NCBI RefSeq assembly: GCF_001672755.1
Contig: NZ_LZKI01000162.1
Span: 1-64,000 of the forward strand
Source: Mycobacterium colombiense
GTDB taxonomy: Bacteria > Actinomycetota > Actinomycetes > Mycobacteriales > Mycobacteriaceae
Direction of reading: 5' to 3'
Length of the DNA: 64,000 nt
The notes below the pieces were generated by a model. The model was given only the letters and a program-made list of their open reading frames with translations, made no database searches and had not been told where the DNA came from. Positions 8,461-17,284 of this stretch are shown here, piece by piece. The number at the start of each line of letters is the position of its first letter. The first letter of the stretch is position 1. The position numbers were made by a program, and so were the translations under genes.

Positions 8461-8591
8461 ACACAAGGAACGGGTGAATCACTGCCATGACGTCGTGGCG
8501 CAGATCGCGGGAGGCGTGCGCCTATTAGGTGCAGCGCGCAAACCCGCTCAGCCCATAGCGACGAGCCGTTCGAGTAGGTCTTGGTCCGAGC

Positions 8592-9812
8592 TCAGGCGGT
8601 GGCGCCCAGTGGCTGGGTGGGTGTGAAGCGTACGGGCATGGATTCCAGGCCGCTGACGAAGTTCGCGGGCCGCAACGGCAACGCAGTCTCGTCAGCGAGC
8701 GTCAGGTCGGGCAGGCGCTGCAGCACCCGGGTCAGCATGAGCCGCAGCTCGAGTCGTGCCAGCTGGTTACCCAGGCAGAAGTGCGTTCCGAAGCCAAACG
8801 CCAAGTGACTGTTGGGGTCTCGATCGATGCGAAAGTTCTCGGGGTCCCCGAAGACACTCTCGTCGAAGTTGGCCGATTCGAACATCAGCATGATCTTCTC
8901 GCCGGCGGCCAGCTCCGTGCCGTGAAAGGTGGTGTCTGCGGTCAGGGTTCGGCACATGTTCTTCACCGGTGAGGTCCAGCGCAGCATCTCCTCGATGGCC
9001 ATCGGCAGGAGTGACAGGTCACCGGTGAGGCGATCCCACTGGTCTGGGTGCCGCAGTAGTTGTTCGGTTCCGCCGGTCAGGGTGTGTCGGGTGGTCTCGT
9101 CGCCGGCAATCAGGAGCAGCAGCGTCTCCATGACCAGTTCGTCGTCGGCCATCCGTGCCCCGTCCACCTCGGCGTGGACCAGAACCGAAAACAGGTCGTC
9201 GGTGGGGTGCGCGCGGCGTTGAGCGATGACACCGGTGGTGAATGCGGTATAAGCGGCGAAGGTTTCCGACAGCATCAACATGGTGCTCTCGTCGAGATGT
9301 GAACTCAGTCCGCACACCAGATCGTCGGACCAGTTCAGCAGCATGGAGCGTTCTTCGGGGGCCACACCGAGCATGTCGCCGATGACCGCCATCGGCAGCG
9401 GGGCAGCCAGATCGCTAACGAAGTCGCACTCGCCTTGTTCGCAGATGGCGTCGATGAGCCAGTCACAGAGCCGCTCAATGGACGGCAGCCGATCCATCAG
9501 GCGTTTACGGGTGAATCCGGAGTTCACTAGCTTGCGGCGGGTGAGGTGGGCCGGGTCGTCCATGTCGATCATGTAGGGCATGCCGGGCTGGTCGGGTCGG
9601 ATACCTCCGGTGTTGGAGAACAACTCCGGATTACGTTCGGCGTCGATGACCGTCTGGTAGGTGGTCGCCGCGGCCAGACCGTTGCGGTCACGGAACACCG
9701 GCTCGTGGGCACGCATCCACTGGTAGACGGCACGGGAGTGCCGATCGGCATAGAAGGTGCCGTCGGCCAGGTCGACGTCGGGACGGGTCTGAATGTCGGA
9801 AGTCATGGTCAT
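8592..9812 (-). CDS. cyp142: Cytochrome P450, CYP142-like (sterol side-chain oxidase family)
   Basis: A 406-residue P450 that closely resembles mycobacterial CYP142 along its length. Recognisable stretches are DVDLADGTFYADR, GIRPDQPGMPYMIDMDDPAH, I-helix LLLIAGDETTRHT, the ExxR helix AIEEMLRWTSPVKNMCR, and heme loop FGFGTHFCLGNQLA with Cys346. CYP142 hydroxylates the terminal carbon of the cholesterol side chain in M. tuberculosis. On this island it ends a leftward operon with a VOC protein, an alcohol dehydrogenase and a 3-beta-HSD-like enzyme, whose gene overlaps it by 4 bp. No ferredoxin gene is adjacent. The substrate may differ from cholesterol. Confidence 0.9.
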   Translation of the reverse strand: MTMTSDIQTRPDVDLADGTFYADRHSRAVYQWMRAHEPVFRDRNGLAAATTYQTVIDAERNPELFSNTGGIRPDQPGMPYMIDMDDPAHLTRRKLVNSGFTRKRLMDRLPSIERLCDWLIDAICEQGECDFVSDLAAPLPMAVIGDMLGVAPEERSMLLNWSDDLVCGLSSHLDESTMLMLSETFAAYTAFTTGVIAQRRAHPTDDLFSVLVHAEVDGARMADDELVMETLLLLIAGDETTRHTLTGGTEQLLRHPDQWDRLTGDLSLLPMAIEEMLRWTSPVKNMCRTLTADTTFHGTELAAGEKIMLMFESANFDESVFGDPENFRIDRDPNSHLAFGFGTHFCLGNQLARLELRLMLTRVLQRLPDLTLADETALPLRPANFVSGLESMPVRFTPTQPLGATA

Positions 9813-10828
9813 TGCGGTGCTCCTTCGATGGCGGATCGCCGGGCCGCGCGCTGGCGGGCCCGGTCGGCGAGTAGATCCTGCAGGGACTCGGCTGCCGGGC
9901 GGAACCGGACGCCGAGGTCCCTTTCGGCGGGGGCGTTGTCGGCCGGTGGCTGGTCGACGAGGTAGCGCACGCCGGCCTCGCTGAGCTTGCTCAATGCCGC
10001 GGGCACTCGGGATCGGAACCGGTCGGCGAGTTTGCCTGCGCCGATGAGCAACTCGTCGGGAACGCCGATGTGGCGCACGGTGCGCCCGGTGATGCTGCTC
10101 AGCTCGGCGGCCAGTTGGCCACCGGTGAGATAGTGGCCGCCGAGCACGTAGCGTCGCGGGCCCCGACCGGGCTGCAGGAGACGAGCGTGTGCCTCGGCAA
10201 TGTCGCGGACGTCACCGATGGTCAAGCCGGCACCGCGGCCGAGGATGCCGGATTTGACGAAAGCGGCGATCGCTTCACCTGATTCGCCGTACTGATCGCC
10301 CGCCGCCGGACCGATGACGGTGGACGGGTAGGTGACGACCACCGGGGCGCCGAGGGCCTGCAGATCGCGAACGTACTCCTCGACGCGCACCTTGCTGGTG
10401 GCGTAATCGTCACCACCGCCGTGTGGGGGTAGCTCGGCGTGCAGCAATGCGCAGCGCGGATGCCACAGTGCCGTCACGCTGGAGACGTGGATGATCGGGT
10501 CGATATCTCGCTGAGCGGCCTGCCCGATGACGTTGTGCGCGCCAGCGAGATTGGCGTTGATCATTTGGTCGGCCTCGCCAGCGCGCAGCGCGATCACCGC
10601 TGCGGCGTGGATTACGGCGTCACACCCGTCGAGCGCCTCGCCGACGCGGCGTGCGTCGGTCATGTCGCCGACCACGACGTCGGAGTCATCGAATGATAAT
10701 GCCGATGCGATCGGTGCGAGCTTGGCGGGATCACGCACCAACAGTCGAAGCGTGTGTCCGTGTTCGTGGACGGCTTTGGCGGTCCATGCGCCAACGAAGC
10801 CGGTCGCACCGGTGATGAGTACGCGCAT
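9809..10828 (-). CDS. Extended SDR, 3-beta-HSD/epimerase-like
   Basis: A 339-residue NAD(P)-binding protein starting MRVLITGATGFVGAWTAKAV, which is the extended-SDR Rossmann motif (GATGFVG), and carrying IIHVSSVTALW and YATSK as the catalytic YxxxK. The overall layout resembles 3-beta-hydroxysteroid dehydrogenases and dihydroflavonol reductases. The ATG at 10828 gives the correct start; the open frame continues upstream through the next gene. It lies 4 bp below the alcohol dehydrogenase gene and overlaps the P450 gene by 4 bp. A steroid or other alicyclic alcohol substrate is inferred from context. Confidence 0.82.
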   Translation of the reverse strand: MRVLITGATGFVGAWTAKAVHEHGHTLRLLVRDPAKLAPIASALSFDDSDVVVGDMTDARRVGEALDGCDAVIHAAAVIALRAGEADQMINANLAGAHNVIGQAAQRDIDPIIHVSSVTALWHPRCALLHAELPPHGGGDDYATSKVRVEEYVRDLQALGAPVVVTYPSTVIGPAAGDQYGESGEAIAAFVKSGILGRGAGLTIGDVRDIAEAHARLLQPGRGPRRYVLGGHYLTGGQLAAELSSITGRTVRHIGVPDELLIGAGKLADRFRSRVPAALSKLSEAGVRYLVDQPPADNAPAERDLGVRFRPAAESLQDLLADRARQRAARRSAIEGAPQ

Positions 10829-10832
10829 CTTG

Positions 10833-11843
10833 CTAGTCGCGGGTAACGACGATCTTGTCGGCGGCCCCTGGTGTGCTTGCTTTGACCAGCGCCTCATCGA
10901 CGTCATCGAACGGGATGGTATGGCTGACGATGAGGGCGTACTTTTCCCAGTTTTCGACGAGATCCTTTGTAACCTCGAAGATCTCGTCGGGGTAACCCAT
11001 CGATCCAACGATGGTCAGCTCGTGGCTCATCAGTGTCAGGAAATCGAGGGGAACCGGCTGCTTGTGGACAGCGACGACGCCCAGCGTTGCGCCCTTCTTG
11101 GCCGCCGCTATGGTGGCGTCGATGACGGCGGGCACCCCGGCGGCGTCAAGATAAATGTCGGTGTCCGCGCGTCCCGGGAACATCGCTTCGCCGTCACCAT
11201 GCAGCTCGATGAGCCGTTTGCGCAAATCCTCGGAACCGGAATCGATGACAGCATCGGCACCGACCTCAAGGGCCTTCTGCAGCCGAGAGGGGATGACATC
11301 GGCAACCACGACGTGTTGCACACCAAGTGATTTGAATCCCAGAACGGCACCTAGCCCGATCGGTCCCGCCCCGAAGATCACCACCTTGTCGGATTGTTTG
11401 GGCTGACAACGATTCACCGCGTGGCGTGCAACCGCCATGGGCTCATTGAGCGCAGCGACCTCAAAGGGGATGTGATCGGGGATCACTTCCAGGCTGACGC
11501 CTCGGCGGGCATCCTTGAGCAGTACGAATTCTGAGAGACCGCCCTGTGGACCGCCATTGCCGATGATGCCATCCGGGGCGGCCATCGGATTGAGCACGAC
11601 ATGGTCACCGACGGTGATGCCGGTGACGTCGGATCCGACTTCGATGACCTCGCCGGCGGGTTCGTGGCCTAAAGGCATGTGTCCTTGCAGCGGGGGCAAC
11701 CCGCCGATAGCGATGTACATCGAGTCGGTGCCGCAGATGCCGCAGGCCCGTATGCGAACCAGCACATCGCTCGACCCGATTTCCGGTCGCGGTGCCTCGA
11801 CGACTTGGGTTGTGCCCGGGCCGGTCACCACAGAGGTTTTCAT
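10833..11843 (-). CDS. Medium-chain (zinc-type) alcohol dehydrogenase lacking structural-zinc cysteines
   Basis: A 336-residue MDR-family enzyme with catalytic-zinc motifs ACGICGTDS and GHEPAGEV, and Rossmann motif GAGPIGLG. The lobe that normally carries four structural-zinc Cys is replaced by MAAPDGIIGNGGPQGG with none. It starts at the ATG at 11843 behind a strong AAGGAG. Threonine- or sorbitol-dehydrogenase-like members share this build, so the substrate cannot be named. It is the second gene of the VOC-ADH-HSD-CYP142 run; a 53-bp gap separates it from the VOC gene. Confidence 0.85.
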   Translation of the reverse strand: MKTSVVTGPGTTQVVEAPRPEIGSSDVLVRIRACGICGTDSMYIAIGGLPPLQGHMPLGHEPAGEVIEVGSDVTGITVGDHVVLNPMAAPDGIIGNGGPQGGLSEFVLLKDARRGVSLEVIPDHIPFEVAALNEPMAVARHAVNRCQPKQSDKVVIFGAGPIGLGAVLGFKSLGVQHVVVADVIPSRLQKALEVGADAVIDSGSEDLRKRLIELHGDGEAMFPGRADTDIYLDAAGVPAVIDATIAAAKKGATLGVVAVHKQPVPLDFLTLMSHELTIVGSMGYPDEIFEVTKDLVENWEKYALIVSHTIPFDDVDEALVKASTPGAADKIVVTRD

Positions 11844-11896
11844 TCGATCTCCTTCGGTCATTTCGGTCGAGAATTCGTGCGGCGTGAGGACGGCAT

Positions 11897-12373
11897 TCAG
11901 CGGGCCATGGAGTGCAGGAAGCCGGGCCAATCCGTGAAGTATTTGCGGGCGACCAGTTCAATCCGGACGCCGGAAGTGTGGACGTAGTAGCCGAAGGTGC
12001 CTGCGAGGTCACCGAGCGGTTCGAGTTCTCGTGCGTATCCGGCAGATTCGAGGCGGTCGACTGCAGCGGCCATGTCATCGACCCAGAACCCGAGATGATG
12101 CGCGGCGCTGTCAGGTGAGGTCGTCCACGGGGTGCCCGGTACCGCTCTGACGAGTTCGATATGCGGCGCCTGCACCGAATAGACGAACGCGACGTCGGCT
12201 GTCGTTTCACCAGTAGGTGTAGCGATGGTCATCGCGGCTTCGATCGGCCGGGTCCACTGGTAGCCGGCGAGCTGGGTCAAACCGGTTGCGGCGGCGTCGA
12301 TGTCGGGGACAATCAAACCGAAGTGGTAACAGTCGGCCGGCGACAGGCACGGCGGGGTTGTCGCCGGTGTCAC
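11897..12373 (-). CDS. VOC/glyoxalase-like protein (copy 1)
   Basis: A 158-residue protein with one pair of VOC beta-alpha-beta-beta-beta units: DCYHFGLIVPDIDAAA at the start, AHHLGFWVDDM in the middle and SGVRIELV near the end. The His and Glu positions match metal ligands of the family. It is a clear paralog of the VOC protein at 21340-21801 in the same island. Its start overlaps the IclR stop by 4 bp, so the two are coupled. VOC proteins catalyse isomerisation, epimerisation or ring cleavage; the reaction here is unknown. Confidence 0.8.
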   Translation of the reverse strand: MTPATTPPCLSPADCYHFGLIVPDIDAAATGLTQLAGYQWTRPIEAAMTIATPTGETTADVAFVYSVQAPHIELVRAVPGTPWTTSPDSAAHHLGFWVDDMAAAVDRLESAGYARELEPLGDLAGTFGYYVHTSGVRIELVARKYFTDWPGFLHSMAR

Positions 12374-13260
12374 GCGAGGTTCGTTTCGATCTGGGCTGCG
12401 GCAACCTTGACCTGCTCACCCAGGGCGGCGACTGCGGTGGCGGTGAGTTCGCAAAACGGTGCAGCGCTCACAGACATGACCACCGTCCCGGTTGAATCCC
12501 TTATCGGTGCTGATACTGATGCGATCGGATACTTCTTACGGCCGCTGAATTCACCGGGCAGGAAATCGACCAGGGTGAGATCGGCGAAGGCTCCGGCCAG
12601 TCGGGCGGTGATGGCGTCGGGTTGCCCGTCGACGCTGAGCGCCCGCAGCGCCGAATACACCCGGACGTATTCCCGGCTGAGGCGCTCGACGACGTAGCCC
12701 CGGTGCCGGACTTCGGCCAATACCTCTGAAAGGCGCTGTGTCAGTTCATTTGTCGGTGTTCCCAGACCGGCCAGCCATGCCTGACGGTCGGTGTCTTCGG
12801 CCCAAGCGAGGAAATCTCGTCCGAACGGCGCCACCAACGGCAGTCGAAAGCCCGCACGCGCCGGAGACGCGGTGATCAAATCCCCAACGCTGTCGATGAC
12901 GGCGATCGTCGCCGCCTCACGACGCGCCACGAACGCTTGGACCCCGGTCACCTCATGTAGCTCGCGCAACGCCTCCTGAAACGGTTGTCCACCGGCCGCT
13001 TTGACCAGCGCCGGCACCGCAGGACCCCACGAGTATCCGTGGGTGCGGTCGTCACGGCGCACCCAACGGTGAGCGACCAGGCTAGCCAAAATGGCATGCA
13101 CAGTAGCCCGGCTCAAATGCAACGCACGAGCGATCTCGGTCAAGGTGATCGCTCGACCCGCTTCGGCGGCAAGCAGTTCCATCACCGCGATGACCCGTTC
13201 GGTCGGCGGGGAGGGAACTTGACGGCCGTCGTCTTCCGGCTCTACCGTCTGAGGCGTCAT
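12370..13260 (-). CDS. IclR-family transcriptional regulator
   Basis: A 296-residue regulator with N-terminal winged HTH (ITLTEIARALHLSRATVHAI, about residues 37-56) and the GAF-like IclR effector domain ending in PIRDSTGTVVMSVSAA. I chose the ATG at 13260 because an operator-like palindrome lies directly upstream; an in-frame ATG at 13278 is the alternative. It is divergent from the sulfotransferase gene and heads the VOC-ADH-HSD-CYP142 operon, so it probably senses a pathway compound and controls both sides. Confidence 0.85.
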   Translation of the reverse strand: MTPQTVEPEDDGRQVPSPPTERVIAVMELLAAEAGRAITLTEIARALHLSRATVHAILASLVAHRWVRRDDRTHGYSWGPAVPALVKAAGGQPFQEALRELHEVTGVQAFVARREAATIAVIDSVGDLITASPARAGFRLPLVAPFGRDFLAWAEDTDRQAWLAGLGTPTNELTQRLSEVLAEVRHRGYVVERLSREYVRVYSALRALSVDGQPDAITARLAGAFADLTLVDFLPGEFSGRKKYPIASVSAPIRDSTGTVVMSVSAAPFCELTATAVAALGEQVKVAAAQIETNLA

Positions 13261-13277
13261 ATTATCGAAACCATACA

Positions 13278-13289
13278 TCGAATATTCGA
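13278..13289. promoter_or_regulatory. Palindromic operator candidate between IclR and sulfotransferase genes
   Basis: TCGAATATTCGA is a perfect 12-bp palindrome, and a third TCGAA half-site lies 13 bp to the left (13265-13269). It is in the 59-bp divergent region between an IclR gene and a sulfotransferase gene, where IclR proteins usually bind. The region is A/T-rich compared with its surroundings. Confidence 0.5.
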
Positions 13290-13319
13290 CGCTGACAACA
13301 CACGGATCGGAGCTCGGCG

Positions 13320-14600
13320 ATGGCCGATACACACGACGTACTGGACTTCGACGATCTGATCGCGCCGCGATTGACCGACGTGCAGCGGCAGATCCTCGAC
13401 TACACCGAGTCCAGCGTTGTGAACTTCGATCTCGATCTCATGCTGGCCGAGGCTGTCGAGCAATCCGGTGTCGACGACCTGGACGATTCCGACGGCGTCA
13501 CCGCACGCATCGCCGCCTACATTGACGCGATCGAGGCCGACGACGGACTAACGCAGATGATCCGCGGCACGCTGCGCGCCCGGGTCGTGCGACTGTTGCG
13601 CAACCGCCTCTCGCTGACCGAGCTGATCAAGCGCTATCCGGAGATCGAGTCGGTCCCGATCGAAAAGCCGTTCATCGTGGTCGGCATGCCTCGGTCCGGA
13701 ACGACACACCTGGTCAACCTGTTGGCAGCCGATCCGCGGCGCCGAGCGTTGCCCTATTGGGAAAGCCGCGACCCGCTGCCGGTTCCTGGTCGAGGGCCCG
13801 ACATCTTCGGCATCGATCCCCGTTATGCCGCGGCGAAATCCGAGCACGACGCGCTAATGGTGACCGCTCCAAAGACCGCCGCCCTACACGACCGCTTCCC
13901 CGAGGCCATCGAAGAGGAGTGCGAGGTCCAAGACCTCGACTTCTCTGCCTATGTATTGGAGTGGCACGCACGGGTTCCGGGCTGGCGCGACTACTACTTG
14001 TCGCTGGACCAGACGCGTCATTACGCCTACATGAAAAAGGTGCTGCAAGCGCTGACGTTCCTGCGCGGGCCACATACCTGGGTGCTGAAATCACCGCAGC
14101 ATTGCGAGCAACTGGCAGCACTGACCGCGACGTTCCCCGACGCCACGGTGGCTTTCACACACCGGGATCCGGTGGCGGTCATCCAATCGGCGATCACGAT
14201 GATGGCGTACTCCGACCGCCTACGCCGGCGCAGCATCGATGCGCAGTGGCTGGTGGATTACTGGAGCGATCGGGTCGAAAGACTATTGGGCGCCTGTGTG
14301 CGGGATCGCGAGTTGGTACCGGCTGAGCGCAGCGTCGATATCAGCTTTCATCACCTCAACGGCCATGAACTCGAACTGCTCGACGATCTCTACGCACGTG
14401 CGGGCGTGGAACTGACCCCGGCCGTGCGGTACGCGTTCCAGACCTACCTGGACAGCAATCCGCGCGGCAAGCACGGCAAAGTCCGCTACGACCTGCAAGG
14501 GCACTTCGGTGTCAGCCCCGAGGAGCTGCGGTCGCGATTCGACTTCTACTTCGACCGATTCGACGTCCGCCCCGAAAACCCCACGCCGGCAACCAGGTAA
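13320..14600 (+). CDS. PAPS-dependent sulfotransferase family protein (copy 1)
   Basis: A 426-residue protein of the Sulfotransfer_3 type. The 5'-phosphosulfate loop is GMPRSGTTH (residues 122-130), the 3'-phosphate site is HRDPVAVIQS (Arg282 and Ser290), and WVLKSPQH (254-261) is also typical. An N-terminal helical region of about 115 residues precedes the catalytic fold, as in a large actinobacterial subgroup. It should transfer sulfate from PAPS to a hydroxyl group of a small lipophilic acceptor. GGAG precedes the ATG. It is the first gene of the rightward cassette; the alkylsulfatase-like gene starts 9 bp downstream. Confidence 0.85.
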   Translation: MADTHDVLDFDDLIAPRLTDVQRQILDYTESSVVNFDLDLMLAEAVEQSGVDDLDDSDGVTARIAAYIDAIEADDGLTQMIRGTLRARVVRLLRNRLSLTELIKRYPEIESVPIEKPFIVVGMPRSGTTHLVNLLAADPRRRALPYWESRDPLPVPGRGPDIFGIDPRYAAAKSEHDALMVTAPKTAALHDRFPEAIEEECEVQDLDFSAYVLEWHARVPGWRDYYLSLDQTRHYAYMKKVLQALTFLRGPHTWVLKSPQHCEQLAALTATFPDATVAFTHRDPVAVIQSAITMMAYSDRLRRRSIDAQWLVDYWSDRVERLLGACVRDRELVPAERSVDISFHHLNGHELELLDDLYARAGVELTPAVRYAFQTYLDSNPRGKHGKVRYDLQGHFGVSPEELRSRFDFYFDRFDVRPENPTPATR

Positions 14601-14609
14601 GGACCTGCC

Positions 14610-15875
14610 ATGAGTACACCAGAATCCGCATTCGAACCCATCTACCGCAGCCGGCCCGGAGCCGATGCACTGGCACCGGCGACGGCGCCTCAAGCGATCG
14701 AAGTCGCCCCGCATGTGTGGGAATCCCCCGGGCTGTCCAACGCCTACCTGCTGCCCACCGACGACGGCCGCGTCATCATCAACACCGGAATGGGCTTTGA
14801 AAGCCCAGTCCACCGAGCCAATTTCGACGCTGTCGACGACTCCCCCACGCGCTACATCATCATTACTCAGGGCCACTACGACCACGTCGGCGGTCTCGAT
14901 GTCCTGCGCGATTCCGATACCCAGGTGATCGCCCGCGCCAACTGGCGGCAATGGCGCGACGACAACGAGCGCCTGGCCACCTTCCGGGCCCGCAACAGCG
15001 CCTTCGCCTACGCCGATACCCTCGCCACAGGTTACGCCGCCATTCAGAACCGCATCGGCACTAAAGACCTCCCTGCTCAGGCCAGCCCGACCGCTGACAT
15101 CGAGGTCGACGACACCCTCACCCTCGCCGTCGGCGGTCGCACGTTCGAGATGTTGGCGACCCCCGGCGGGGAGACCACTGACTCGATGGTCGTGTGGATG
15201 CCCGAGGAGAAAATCTGCTTCTGCGGCAACACCTTCGGCCCGATCTTCGGCCACATCCCCAACTTCGTCACGATGCGCGGCGACCGTTACCGCGACGCGC
15301 TCACCGCTATCGCCTCCGTCGAACGCGTCCGCGACCTCGAACCGGACATCTTGATCACCGGTCACTTCGACACCATCACCGGTGCGGACCGCATTCATGC
15401 CGAACTGACCCGGCTACGCGACGCGATCGCGTACGTCCACGACCACACCGTGGCGGGGATGAACGCCGGGAAAGACGTCTACACGCTGATGCGCGAGATC
15501 ACCTTGCCACCGGAACTCGAGGTCGGCCAGGGCTACGGCAAGGTGTCCTGGGACGTGCGCGCAATCTGGGAAAACTACACCGGCTGGTTTCACCACCGCT
15601 CGACGACCGAACTCTACGCGGTGAATCCCAGTGAAATGCACAGCGACATCGTGGAATTGGCCGGCGCCAAAGCGCTGCTCACGCGGGCTGAAGGACACCT
15701 CGCCGCGCACCGCCCGGTGCAGGCCATCTATCTGGCCGAACCCGTCCTCACTCAAGAACCTGACAACGGCCACGCCAAAGACGTCCTCAAAGCCGCTCAC
15801 GAGCAGCTCTTGGCGCCGAGCGTCAACTTCTGGGAACGTGCCTGGCTGACCAAGCAGATCGCGTCCTTCTCATGA
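14610..15875 (+). CDS. Alkylsulfatase-like metallo-beta-lactamase-fold hydrolase (copy 1)
   Basis: A 421-residue protein with an N-terminal MBL fold and a C-terminal helical domain (from about residue 290) that resembles the dimerisation domain of class III alkylsulfatases such as SdsA1 (GYGKVSWDVRAIWENYTGWF). The metal motif reads TQGHYDHVGG, so the first His of HxHxDH is Gln (Q87), while H89, D91 and H92 are kept. TPGGETTDS and ITGHFD supply other ligand positions. Known relatives cleave alkyl sulfates; here, next to a sulfotransferase, it may hydrolyse a sulfated intermediate. Its stop overlaps the SDR start by 4 bp. Confidence 0.78.
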   Translation: MSTPESAFEPIYRSRPGADALAPATAPQAIEVAPHVWESPGLSNAYLLPTDDGRVIINTGMGFESPVHRANFDAVDDSPTRYIIITQGHYDHVGGLDVLRDSDTQVIARANWRQWRDDNERLATFRARNSAFAYADTLATGYAAIQNRIGTKDLPAQASPTADIEVDDTLTLAVGGRTFEMLATPGGETTDSMVVWMPEEKICFCGNTFGPIFGHIPNFVTMRGDRYRDALTAIASVERVRDLEPDILITGHFDTITGADRIHAELTRLRDAIAYVHDHTVAGMNAGKDVYTLMREITLPPELEVGQGYGKVSWDVRAIWENYTGWFHHRSTTELYAVNPSEMHSDIVELAGAKALLTRAEGHLAAHRPVQAIYLAEPVLTQEPDNGHAKDVLKAAHEQLLAPSVNFWERAWLTKQIASFS

Positions 15876-16621
15876 CCGCCCAGATCACTTTTGACTTCAG
15901 AGGGACCTCAGTCCTGCTGACCGGAGGGACGAGCGGTATCGGCCACGCCACAGCCACACTATTCCGTGACGCCGGTGCCGATGTGACGATCACCGGCACC
16001 AAAGCATCCGCGGCAGACTACGACACCGATCTGTCCGGAATGACCTACCACCAGCTGAAGCTCACCGATGCAGCCGCTGTCGACAAGTTTGCGAAAACCT
16101 TTAGCCGCCTTGATGTCCTGATCAACAACGCTGGAGCCAACTTTCCCGACGGCCTGGACGAAGTCACTCCCAAGGGATTCGATGCCTCGGTCGCACTGAA
16201 TCTGACCGCGCCCTACCGGCTCACCATCGGCCTGCGCCACGCACTGCGCGCATCAACGGCTATTGGCGGGGGCAGTGTCGTCAACTTGGCGTCAATGTCC
16301 GCCCTCCGCGCGGTCACCCTGGTACCCGGGTACGGCGCCGCCAAAGCCGGCGTCATTGCCATGACCCGCAACCTCGCCGTCGACTGGGCCGCCGACCGAA
16401 TCCGGGTCAACGCCGTGGCTCCAGGAGCGATCAACACACCGATGACCGCACCCGCACTGGGGATTCGTGAAATCGTCGATGCCGAAATCGCCCACATCCC
16501 CATGCGCCGCTTCGGCGAAGTCGGCGAGATCGCCCCCACCATCGCGTTTCTGTGTACCAAACACAGCAGCTACACCAGCGGCGCGCTGTTCATCGTCGAC
16601 GGCGCGTCCGACTGCTTCTAG
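15872..16621 (+). CDS. Short-chain dehydrogenase/reductase (copy 1 of cassette pair)
   Basis: A 249-residue classical SDR: TGGTSGIG cofactor motif, DVLINNAGAN, VVNLASMSA, catalytic YGAAK and terminal ALFIVDGA. It overlaps the upstream hydrolase gene by 4 bp (ATGA) and is clearly paralogous to 19396-20142, which has the same position behind the second hydrolase. Its 3' end runs into the convergent TetR gene with a 32-bp overlap. It probably oxidises or reduces the product released by the hydrolase. Confidence 0.85.
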   Translation: MTAQITFDFRGTSVLLTGGTSGIGHATATLFRDAGADVTITGTKASAADYDTDLSGMTYHQLKLTDAAAVDKFAKTFSRLDVLINNAGANFPDGLDEVTPKGFDASVALNLTAPYRLTIGLRHALRASTAIGGGSVVNLASMSALRAVTLVPGYGAAKAGVIAMTRNLAVDWAADRIRVNAVAPGAINTPMTAPALGIREIVDAEIAHIPMRRFGEVGEIAPTIAFLCTKHSSYTSGALFIVDGASDCF

Positions 16622-17276
16622 CCTCGACCACTGCGGCGGCCGCTCGGTCCACTGAAGTCGCGGCGCCGTGAGTGATCGCGATTCCAGCGACGACGGACTC
16701 AAGCAGTTCCTCGACCTCGACGGGGTCACCGAGCGAGGTGTCGCCCGATATGAATCGGGTGAACAGGCCGGCGATCACGGTCATCACCGCCGTAGTTTGT
16801 TTGTCGCGCAGATCGCGGTCCTCGCTAGCGAGTTGCAACCCGGCGATCGCATCAGCCGCCAAGGCGAAAACGCGAATGGTGAAATCGCGCGATATCTCGA
16901 CCAGTTCCTGGTCGCGTGTCGAGGCCAGCAGCAGTTCGTGACGGGCCTTGTTCAGCATCAGCCCTTGTCCGTCGGATTGCATCATGACGAGCTGCGCCAG
17001 TCGTGCGAACGGCCTACTCGTGCCGGGAATGTCCGACAGCAGCGATTCAAGATTGGCACGGTCAATGTCGGCCACGCGGTGCCCCACGCCGCGGAGCAGG
17101 GCTTCGCGGGTGCGGTAGTAGTACGACGTCGTCCCCTCCGCGACGCCCGCACAGCGGTCCACCTGCTGATGGGTCAACCCCCGCGACCCGTGTTGACCCA
17201 GCACCTCGATGGCGGCGTCACACAGTTCACGGCGGCGCTCTTGGCCGTCTCGTCGGCGGGGAATTGACCTGTTCAT
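16590..17276 (-). CDS. TetR-family transcriptional regulator
   Basis: A 228-residue regulator with HTH LTHQQVDRCAGVAEGTTSYYY (about residues 35-55). The ATG at 17276 follows the SDR stop by 8 bp, so SDR and TetR form a two-gene leftward operon. The C-terminal end overlaps the convergent SDR by 32 bp, so the two genes share DNA on opposite strands. The ACTCTA/TAGAGT operators upstream of the operon (18091-18131) are its likely binding sites, controlling itself and the divergent hydrolase cassette. Confidence 0.82.
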   Translation of the reverse strand: MNRSIPRRRDGQERRRELCDAAIEVLGQHGSRGLTHQQVDRCAGVAEGTTSYYYRTREALLRGVGHRVADIDRANLESLLSDIPGTSRPFARLAQLVMMQSDGQGLMLNKARHELLLASTRDQELVEISRDFTIRVFALAADAIAGLQLASEDRDLRDKQTTAVMTVIAGLFTRFISGDTSLGDPVEVEELLESVVAGIAITHGAATSVDRAAAAVVEARSSRTRRRR

Positions 17277-17284
17277 CGGAGCAC

